A stretch of 64,000 nucleotides of DNA from Rhypophila decipiens (taxonomy: Eukaryota > Ascomycota > Sordariomycetes > Sordariales > Naviculisporaceae): the NCBI GenBank assembly GCA_033297075.1, contig MU858057.1:372001-436000 (forward strand), in the 5' to 3' direction. The notes below the pieces were generated by a model. That model had not been told where the DNA came from, did not search any database, and saw nothing but the letters and a program-made list of their open reading frames with translations. Made by a program: the position numbers and the translations under genes. This document shows, one piece after another, positions 55,700-64,000 of the stretch. Position 1 is the first letter of the stretch; every line of letters starts with the position of its first letter.

Positions 55700-58492
55700 C
55701 TAAATCGGCGCCGGCGGGAGACCATCAGCCTGCCCATCAGCCTGCAACTGCCTTGTTATCTCCTCCGCCGTCCGCGCATCGTCATCCGCCCCACCACCAC
55801 GACCGACAACAGGCAGTGCTTCATACTTCATATACGGATCCGTCGCCGATGGTGGCGGTTCCCTCCGACTCAGACCCGCAACAGCCTGCGCCGCAACCTC
55901 CAACGAGTTCGCAGGTCCGGGCGGCGCTGGGGCAGGAGCCTGCTGCTGCTGATGTTGCTGATGATCGGCAGCTGGCGGTTGTTGTGGTGGCGGCGGATGA
56001 GCATGGGGATACCCCAAGTTGAGATTCGGCGGTGGCTGGGGGAATTCGCCCTGCGCGTCGAGCAGCCGTGACTGCAAGTGAAGGACGTATTCTTTGAGCG
56101 ACGTGTTTTCCGCCTGGATCGCCTGAATCTTGTTTTCCATCTCGGCATAGTCCCTCACTTGTTGCTCGAGCTTTTTTATATACCCTTCTTTCCTTTGTCG
56201 GAACGCTCTCTACATGATCAGAATTTCTTGGTCAGCCATCAACAGTTTATGTAATACATTATTCATCGTGAACTTTGTATGGCTAGCGTGACGACCCCCG
56301 ATACGCGAGGCAATGGTGGGGAGCTCTTTACAGAAGCTCTGATAGCTTGGCGCCCGCAACAGGAGAATTGGCCAGGATTATTCATCACGACCGACCGCCC
56401 GCCACACAACAGCGATCTGCGACTCGTGCTGCCTTTTGGAGCGCGCGTCACCTTTCTCCATCTACACCCACCCAAAGCCCCGCGGTTTGGAACGCGACAT
56501 GCCAAGCAACTCAATTGGGTCGGACAAAGGCGCAAAGACATTTCGGACTAACCTGAGCAGCTCGATTCTGTGCAGCGCGTTTGGATTGGGATAATTCGCG
56601 TTTCGCTTTGCGACCGTCCGCGCCGCCGTCGCTGGTATCAGCACCACTCATGGCGGGAGCCAAAACGGTTGTAGTAGACATGGCGCCGGATTGGTCGGAT
56701 GTAGGCGACAAGCCAGCCGGCATCATATTCGGAACAGGAGCGGCGTAGCCCGGGATCGTAGCCGGCTCGTGGCTTGATCGCAGTTGCGGGTGAATATGTG
56801 ACTCGTTTTGCGATGGTTGCGCGTGGTTGTATCCATGTGGCAAGGGATGCGCCGCTGTTATAGGTGAATGTCGCTCGACACCGTGGCCGTTTGGAGGTGA
56901 TTGCGAGTGGAGCGGGAAGGGAGTGTTCGGGTAAGGGGCGCTCTGTTCGACGTTGTTATTCACTAGTGAGGGCTCGATAGGAGGCTCATGAGTCCGCGGA
57001 TCTGAAATTGGGGGCCGAATCCGTTAGATCAGTACAACTCGAGAACGAGAGGGAGGGTGCAAGCTGGCGAAGTAGGAGGTAAAGTATAAATGATCAACAC
57101 GGATAATATCTTTAGCTGCGAGCCATCAGACAAGTCGAGAAGGAGGGTGGTAGGGTAAGGTAAGCAAGTGCATGGTGGATGTGAAATACAGAGCAGGAAT
57201 GGCGTTCCCTTTTTAAGAATACCTGGGCAGGGGAATTCCAGCTTGGAATCAATCACCCAAGTCGTAAACGGGAGAAACGGAGGGATGGAACGCGAGAGGG
57301 GGGGCGTGAAAGAAACAGCGCCACGACAGGTTACTGACCATATACGGCAATTTGTGGGCGTGCTGTCGGATTCAAAGGATTCGAGAGCGTGGTATCCGTA
57401 AACTCGGTCTCTTTGACTGCTGATCATACAGCCTAGAAAGCAGAACCACAACTTTTACCCAAGTCGGTTTGACTGCCAGTGTTCAACCGCGCAAAACAAA
57501 GACAACTTGTCGGGGAGAGTGAGGGACGAGCTGGTGCGAGGGCAGGTGATGAGCGCATCCGGTACAATGATAATGATTACATTTACGAGCTGGGATGCGA
57601 GTGCTTACACGATTATGCGCACGGCACTGGTGTAGGCGTATATGCCCAGGTTCAGTAAAAGCAAGGAGGGCAGGATAAAGCTCAAGCGACGCGACAGGGG
57701 TTGTTTGCGAGTACGATACAGATACACTGCGACCCATGGACTCCCAAGGAAGTACTCTGCGTCCGAAATCGACATTTTTTGAGGCAGGAGGTGGATGAAC
57801 CAACAAAGCTCAAAGGGTCTTTCTTGGACGCGAACAGCCAGCCCACGAGCATGCGGGACAAGAGCTGTGAGCTGTGAGCTTCTGGCGGGGTGGTAACCCG
57901 CGGCCATCAGGGCAGTGAGGGGGAACTGGCTGCTAGGTAAGCAGGCCGCTTGTTGGCTCAACGATTGTTATAGCCCCATATGGGCCAAGGAGCAAGACTT
58001 GACGCCCTTCTGGCAACCAACCTCATCTAATGGAAAGCTTGTCGCCGTCACCCTGAACAACCCAAACTTTGGATTGATATGCACCACTTGGGCTGGGGGG
58101 ATATGCACAGAATATGGTACGGAGTAGATGGGTAATAACCAGGCGGCCGCAAGGGCGTTGTGTCCTGGCCACACTTCCAGCGCCAATAGGGACTGTGCAG
58201 GCTGGGAGAAAGTGCCCGGCAGGTGGTGGGAAATGAGATGTACAAGTCGTCGCCAACACAGGTGTTGTGGTTCTCACCAGGATGTGTTAATGCGACATAA
58301 TAGACAAGCTCATTTTTACACTCCGTCACCAGGGAGGGAATAATGTGCAGGGTGTGCTTGCTGCAGGAATTTGGGAGCTGCTGTACTTGTGAAAGCCCAA
58401 AGGCAGTGAAGGTACTTGTTGTTTTGAACGGGCTTTATTAAAGCTCGAAAAAACGGAACTCACTCACCGATCTCCATCTTTTCCACTTTCAT
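55700..58492 (-). CDS. kapC: bZIP transcription factor, KapC-like
   Basis: Nuclear leucine-zipper regulator of the fungal AP-1-like group. Exon 3 (56209-55700) and exon 2 (57001-56553) are well supported: the join across a 343-nt intron gives the basic region SKRAAQNRAAQ / RAFRQRKEGYIKKLEQQV. The zipper follows (MENKIQAIQAENTSLKEYVL), then LQSRLLDAQGEFP, the segment shared with KapC proteins, and a Pro/Gln-rich tail. Exon 2 has no ATG of its own, so a further exon is needed. The best candidate is 58492-58468 (MKVEKMEI plus one base) with a GTGAGT donor, joined over 1466 nt to a TTTCAG acceptor, reading MEIDPRTHEPPIEPS. The total would be 327 aa. The first exon is inferred; a nearer alternative (ATGGTCA before GTAACC, about 57350) has a weaker donor. 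Confidence 0.8.
56210..56552 (-). other. 343-nt intron inside the bZIP basic region
   Basis: GTTAGT donor after NRAAQ, CATGTAG acceptor before RAFRQRKE. It is long compared with the 51-89 nt of the other internal introns here. Both flanks are conserved coding sequence, so the boundaries are firm. Confidence 0.85.
57002..58467 (-). other. Probable 1.47-kb first intron of the KapC-like gene
   Basis: Bounded by GTGAGT and a CTAAC/TTTCAG 3' end. It contains one TACGGAGTA (58118-58126) and no recognisable gene. If the inferred first exon is wrong, this is leader and promoter. Confidence 0.5.
58118..58126 (+). repeat. TACGGAGTA nonamer
   Basis: Exact copy inside the probable long first intron of the bZIP gene, TGG/GAT flanks. 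Confidence 0.7.
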
Positions 58493-59794
58493 GTTGATGT
58501 CGTCTGCGCCTGAGTCAGCAGCGATGGTTCGTGTGAGGTTGTCCTGTTGTAAGGGACTGGTGGCGGCCATTCGGGGCAACTCCAAGTCGACTATACCAGA
58601 CCCAATCAAGGGGAAATATTTCGATTTCGATGACAGATCGATCAGGTCAGCAGGTCGGGAGCCTTCTTGTCACCAACTCGAAATAAAGTGAGTGTGAGAG
58701 AGTGGGACGAATCAACCGCCGGGTGGATGGCCGTCTGAAATGGTGTGGCTGGGATCCAGAAAATGCCCTCCGATCCGGCTGCTCTGCCGTTGGTAACTAT
58801 TCCGGCGTGGTTGACACAAAGACTGGCAGGCAACAAGCCTCTGTTGGCGGTATGGTGTTGGGACAGAAATCCAGCCCATGTAGTGACTTGAGGAGCCTGT
58901 TAATGCCAGTGCCGCCGACGGACTTCTCGGGCTCGGTCCCTCACCTTTGCTCAGGTGTCAAGTGTTCTCTTTCCCAAATATGTAGAGACCTGATTCGTAC
59001 TTCTTAGTTCAGATGAGTGCTCGTTTGCTGCGAGGTTCCGGGCTTTCTTTGCGACTGGGCTGGATACCGTATGCTGATTGCTGTTGTACCACAGCTGGAT
59101 TGGCAAACAAATGGTTGACTCAGCAAGATGAATTTTGTCCCAAGTTGTTGTAATAAGAGTAGTCGACAGTGGCTGGAGCCAGGAATGTACCGAGGAGTAG
59201 GTAAGCAGCTCAATTGATAAGGTTTGACCTAGAGTGGGTTTTGGCGGGATACTCCGGTGTGCTTTTTAGCAAGAGCAGACACGATTTTGACGGCAAGAGC
59301 AAACCCAAGACTCTTTCCAAACCCAGCAACCTTTGACGTAGTGTAGAGGGCAGGAAGGTTCGGGAAGTAATAAAATTTGTGGGCCTTTCCCGGCCGGTAC
59401 CTGTCACTACTGATCGTATCGGCTGTATGTAATCGTCCTCTTGTGCTTGCCTCCATCTCTTTGCCTTACTGGGTTGACGTCCACGGACAACGGCACCGCA
59501 ACAGCGCATTCACCGGCCAAAATGAGAACTGAATCGGTCCAACAAACCAACCGGAGCCTCGGAAGGATCTTGATTCGTGCTCCCCGATTAATGAGGCACA
59601 AAGGCTGAAGCTATTCGTATCCGTAGTAGCTATAGTCCCGGCTGCCTTTGTAATCGAATACGGACCCAGACCAAGCTGCTTTGTCAGCAGTAACTTTCGA
59701 GCCTGCATATTTCACAAAAACGGTGAACTCACACACCTGCACACCAGGGCATGTCATGTGCTTGTCCGGTTGATTTGTCGGGTTACGGATGCTG

Positions 59795-59803
59795 TACTCC
59801 GTA
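59795..59803 (-). repeat. TACTCCGTA nonamer
   Basis: Exact copy in CTGTACTCCGTACGTACGTA; flanking GTAC units extend the symmetry. Confidence 0.7.
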
Positions 59804-60450
59804 CGTACGTAATTACACAGCGGAGACTTTCCTTTCCGCAGTTCCCAGATCCCAGAATCGCGCCCGAGCCTTGGCATGGCCTTGGCTTTGACACTTTGAT
59901 CACATCTCATCCTCACACATTTCCGGAAGCCTTTAAGCAGCAGCTTCAAGCTTCATGTTACTCAGCTCCCCCGATGCACTGAGCAGCATCATAAGTTCTC
60001 CTGATCTTTGCATGTTCTATACTCTATTAAACTGGTGCCCTTCTTGCATCTGGAGCACGATTCCCTCCGGCGACGTTTTGAGAACCAAGAATTTACATTA
60101 GTAATGACCCAGTCATCAAACGCACCGATCACGTGTTTAGATGGGGTGAATGGGGGCTGAGCTGTACGTAATCGAGGATTCCGGCGGCTATGCTCACGAC
60201 TGGTGTGCACGCAGGCATCGTTGGCTGGATTTCCATTTTGGCACCGTTTCCTCCCCCCGTTTTCGACTGTCAACTTTCCAGCAGCGACATCCACCGTCAT
60301 TTTGCACATCTCTCGAATCCCGAACTCTTGGTCATTATTCTACCCATCACCACTTTGCACCTGTGATACTCGAAACTTATCCGTACGTGATCTGAGCTAA
60401 ATCAAGCCATATTATCGCCTCTGTCGCTGTCTATCAAGATTTTAGTCATC

Positions 60451-60603
60451 ATGTGTAACGACGTTACTCAGCCAGAGTTTAGCATCTTGCCAGAGAACAA
60501 CCTTGACGGCTCTTATAGCACTTCCTATTCCGGATGGGCCACAAGCTTCGAGCCACTCAGGAGGTGGCGCTCAAGGGTCGACAGGCGCCAAGTCATTCTT
60601 TAG
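60451..60603 (+). CDS. Possible small ORF or first exon, function unknown
   Basis: 50-residue open frame starting MCNDVTQPEFSILPENN, with A at -3 of the ATG and a CT-rich, leader-like 200 bases before it. No homologue recognised and no convincing intron that would extend it. It may be noise. Confidence 0.18.
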   Translation: MCNDVTQPEFSILPENNLDGSYSTSYSGWATSFEPLRRWRSRVDRRQVIL

Positions 60604-61397
60604 TACCATGGCCGGTCTTAGTCATTCACGGCGGTTGCAGAAGCAGGACAGCGAAAGCTGTCGTCCTATGTCCGAGATTAGCTATATTTCCGGTTCTGGC
60701 CTGAAGATACCGCTTTCGATGAGCTATCGGGGTGGAAAACAAAAACCCAACAACAATGCAGGTCACGTTTTGAGGGCTTTCAAGGTGGGGGCAGACCGGG
60801 GAAAATAGATGGGCCTCCACGCTCCCACACTCACGACCGTGACCTCTGTCGGGTGATTGTTTTCCTATTGCGAGCACAAAAACTCGCCAATTCCATCCTT
60901 ATTACCCAGCTCTGGTCTCTGGTCATAGGTAGACTGGAAAGCAAAACGAAGCGTGGATAAGGGGGTCTGAATGGCAGTTGGAACTTGGCCCAGTACCGGT
61001 CCCCCATCCAAGCACATTACCCGGAGCTGACTGATATTTGACAAATCCTACAACGACACATCCAACACAAATATCCGCCATCTCCGAAACGGTCCAGATT
61101 GAGAATATTCCCGACGTCAAAGAGCAAAGAGGACGGACACGGCAAAAGGGGCAAAGTCGGCAACATTTTCTCGTCCTGACATCTTGATTACATATCATGG
61201 CGAAATTGCTGGCCCAAACAAGCGTCCTCGATCTGGCACTGTGCCTGGCAGATACATAGATCTAGGTCCCATTCTCGCATAATCGGGGGCAAACCCGAAT
61301 CCGAAATCCGAATCATCTCTGGGCGCTCCATATATTACCTCGACACTCACCCACACACACCACAACCGCTCTGTTGTGGCTGTGTGAATTCACGTCG

Positions 61398-62874
61398 TTA
61401 CACAAAAGAGACTGGTGGACTCTTATAAAGTACGCCCGCTTTCCACACATGGGTGACGTTGTCGGGATTGGTGAGAATCTCAATATTTTCCAGAGGACTC
61501 TTCGATATGGCGATCATGTCTGCATCATAGCCTGCCCTGAGCTGACCTGCTCTCCGGGCTTGTCGTCCACTGTGCGGGTTCACCGAGCGTTAGTTCGCGG
61601 GAGGTCCTGGAACGGAAGAGCCAGGACAGGTGCACTGCAGGAAACGAAGAGGACATACAGAGTTTCAGGTGGAATGGCAGTGGCCATCTCGATCGCCTCA
61701 AGAGGAAGCATACCAGCCTCGATAGCATAGAGCAGCTCCTTGGCGTTTTTGCCGTGGGATATGGCATGTTTTCGGTCGCTGCTGAACGTATCCGTCCCCA
61801 GGGCGATCTTGAGACGGCGCTTCACCGCCAGCTTTAAGCTATCTCTCGACAGTTGCAGCAGCCGCTCCACCTTCACTCTGACCTTAGGAGGTAAGTCTTC
61901 GGCACCTGCAGCTAAGCCCTCGACAATATGTCTGGTGGGGACCAAGATGGCATCTTTTTCTTTCATCTTGGAAATCACCTCCTCGTCGACATACATGCCG
62001 TGCTCGATAGTCTTGACACCAGCGTCCAGCGCCGCCATAATGCCGTTCTTCCCAATGGCATGGGAAGCCACCACGCGACTACTGCGCGCGGCCTCCTCCA
62101 CGATGGCCCGCAACTCGGCGGGACTGAACTGGGAATCCTCGGGCTGGTCGTTCAGAGACAAGACCCCGCCGGTGGAACAGATCTTGATCACTTTTGCGCC
62201 GCGTCGGACCATCTGGCGGACGGCGCTCGTGCAGCCGTCGACACCATCACATACCTGGGTCGGCACCCCGAGGGAGCAGCCATGCTTGACAGTGGACAGT
62301 GGCAACTCGTGGATGTCGCTGTGGCCCCCCGTGATGCCGAGGATGCCCATTGATGAGTAAACATTAGGTCCGACGATTGCCCCTTTCTCCACGGCCGGGA
62401 ATACGTCGCCTGCATACCCGCCTAGTTCACGGACTGAGGTGAATCCTGCCATCAGGGTGGCGCGCAGGTCATCGACCGTCACTGCCCCGATGAGCGCAGC
62501 TGTCCCGGGGAGGAAGGACGGGACAAAATTTGTCACGGGGGCGACGATGTCTGCGCCCATGAAGTGAGTGTGTACATCCCACATTCCTCTGTTTTTGTCA
62601 ATGATATTGTTTACCAGTCAAGTCTGGATGTTCACGTAACCAGGGGCCCAACATACGGCATCAGCACAGGGATCCGACTGAATCCAAAGGTCTGATATTG
62701 GGCAGGAATCTCGCTTTCGGGTCCGACCCACTCGATGATGTCGTCCTTGACAATCAAGGCGGCTTTGGAGATTGGCTGACCACGGCCTGGGATCAGAACA
62801 CCGGCGAGAATACCGAAGCCGGAGCTGTCGTTGGCGACGGTCGAGGTCTCTGGATCGCGAATAGGAACATGCAT
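61398..62874 (-). CDS. Amidohydrolase, ochratoxinase/imidazolonepropionase-like
   Basis: Metal-dependent hydrolase of the amidohydrolase superfamily, closest in layout to the fungal ochratoxinase/prolidase-like group, which cleaves amide bonds. Three exons: 62874-62657, 62588-61659 and 61569-61398, introns 68 and 88 nt, 439 aa. The first join gives IPVLMPGMWDVHTHFMG, the second PETLGRQARRAGQL. Metal ligands are all visible: HTH after strand 1, the carbamylated Lys in GAKVIKICSTGG, His in VASHAIGKNG, His in KTIEHGMYVDEE, and Asp in IALGTDTFSS. The end (ADMIAISKSPLENIEIL, then VTHVWKAG) is the typical composite beta domain. There is no signal peptide, so it is probably intracellular. The substrate is unknown; mycotoxin hydrolysis is only one possibility. 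Confidence 0.92.
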
Positions 62875-63946
62875 TTTGTTGCTTGCGGGAATTGCGAGAA
62901 CGGGATGTGATATCTAGAGCCACTCTCTACTCGTATCAGGTGAAGACGGGCTGCGAATGCTTTTTGACACTCGACTTGACGGAATGTCCTGTGTAATTCA
63001 GGAAAAGCAGCTCCCCAGTCTGTCCTCGGCGGGATCTAATGCAGACAATGGATAGTATGGTAGTATTTTTCCCAGAAACTGCAGCCCTCTGATTCGGCAT
63101 AATGGCCAATATCGGCCTCGTTTTGAGGAGCGAGCTTCCTAACGCGGCATGGCACTCCAGGTACAGATATTATTCAAAAGCAACTTTGTCAGTGTATGTT
63201 AGCCGTCAAAGGTCCACTGAGTTTTACGTTGCCTGGCTCGGTAGTCATCCGTGATGAATACTACTGGGTATACTGACCGTACATAAAACGATTCCCAACT
63301 AATTAGACCAGCAAGACGACCAGAGTTTGAGGAGCCTGGTTTGCCATAAGATGTTCTATTTCCCCACATCCCCGCACGTTTTATCACAAGAGCCCGTGAT
63401 ATAGCTGTTATAAGGGATAACACCTGTAGTGTATCTGTACAATGCTGCTGTACTGCGTTTGTACACTCGTTATACGGACACTTGCCTTATATTTGAATCA
63501 TCCACTCATTTTCATAGCCTCCGACCGATAACTGTTACCACAATACGTGCACTTCGGACGTATTCGGCCAGCGCGTCATCTTACATTCGAAATCAAGTCC
63601 AATCATTTTGTGCCCATCTAGCGAGAGGTCGTCACTGAGAAACACAAGGTTGAAATTACATGAACATGGAAAACGGAGTAATATGATACGGAAAAAAAGT
63701 CGGATCAGTACGATTCGGGAACAGCTGGAGGTGATGGAATTGAGGCCACCATAATGGGTTGACTGTTGACGGGTGTGACTGCCGTCCAATGATGTTTTAA
63801 CCTGGAGGCGGATTAGGCAGGTCCAATTCATGCAAACCAGACAACCCTTTCAGGGCAGGCCTGGCACATGCAGCTGGCTTGCACTGAAACTCTGTCCTTG
63901 GGCCAGACCATGAACCACAACATCATTTATTCTCCCTCATGCAATC
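62875..63946. other. Intergenic: amidohydrolase promoter and possible promoter of an edge gene
   Basis: 1.07 kb. A near copy AACGGAGTA lies at 63672-63680. No gene or RNA recognised. Confidence 0.45.
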
Positions 63947-64000
63947 ATGAAGCCTTCTCACACTCTCGCAACAAAACTCGGCAGCTTCGGACTCGGCACG
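63947..64000 (+). CDS. Possible gene start cut by the right edge
   Basis: ATG at 63947 opens MKPSHTLATKLGSFGLGT and remains open to the end of the window (18 codons). The preceding ~60 bases (CACAACATCATTTATTCTCC) look like a fungal leader. Too short to identify. Confidence 0.3.
   Translation, partial: MKPSHTLATKLGSFGLGT

Larger units (their letters stand above)
58493..61397. other. Intergenic stretch of 2.9 kb
   Basis: Upstream of the bZIP gene and past the amidohydrolase stop. It contains one TACTCCGTA (59795-59803). The 60240-60450 part is CT-rich like a fungal leader and precedes a small open frame at 60451. No other gene recognised. Confidence 0.45.

Noticed and set aside
1..64000. tRNA or 5S rRNA genes
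   Set aside because: I looked for B-box (GGTTCRANYCC) and 5S-like sequence on both strands in the gaps and found no convincing case. A tRNAscan or Infernal run would settle it.

Overview
The window is nuclear DNA of a filamentous ascomycete (Pezizomycotina, possibly Sordariomycetes). The evidence is short GT-AG introns (mostly 51-89 nt), one gene per promoter on both strands, a fungal homeobox/C2H2 regulator, a KapC-type bZIP, NTE1, ERG1, AFG2, ALG5 and IMP2, and families known mainly from moulds. I cannot name the genus. Exon boundaries were placed by hand from splice signals and family conservation. No rRNA, tRNA, CRISPR array or intact transposon was recognised.

Layout, left to right. 1-12.4 kb: a homeobox + C2H2 transcription factor cut by the left edge; an aromatic amino acid decarboxylase; a single-pass membrane protein whose first coding exon is only the ATG; a conserved ascomycete protein of unknown role; a secreted kelch-repeat protein. 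14.1-17.2 kb: the five-exon PP4 regulatory subunit 3 (Psy2/SMEK), with a GC-AG intron. 17.2-24.6 kb: a gene-poor stretch with a probable gene relic and four copies of the nonamer TACGGAGTA. 24.6-26.0 kb: a disordered ascomycete-specific protein. 26.0-30.5 kb: a second gene-poor stretch. 30.5-57 kb: a dense housekeeping block of ALG5, NTE1, eIF2-alpha, IMP2, a mitochondrial carrier, a large PPR-like protein, ERG1, a mitochondrial-type protein of unknown function, AFG2, and a KapC-like bZIP whose first exon probably lies 1.5 kb upstream. 61.4-62.9 kb: an ochratoxinase-type amidohydrolase with a complete metal site. A possible gene start sits at the right edge.

The genes do not form an obvious pathway cluster. 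Several act in membrane and lipid biology (ALG5, NTE1, ERG1), in mitochondria (IMP2, the carrier, the PPR-like protein, the 49.9 kb gene) or in translation and ribosome assembly (eIF2-alpha, AFG2). I see no clear new multi-gene system. The signals most worth following are a dispersed near-palindromic nonamer restricted to non-coding DNA, unusual gene structures at 5' ends, an AFG2 with an apparently non-hydrolysing first ATPase ring, and a cysteine-rich module in the homeobox regulator.
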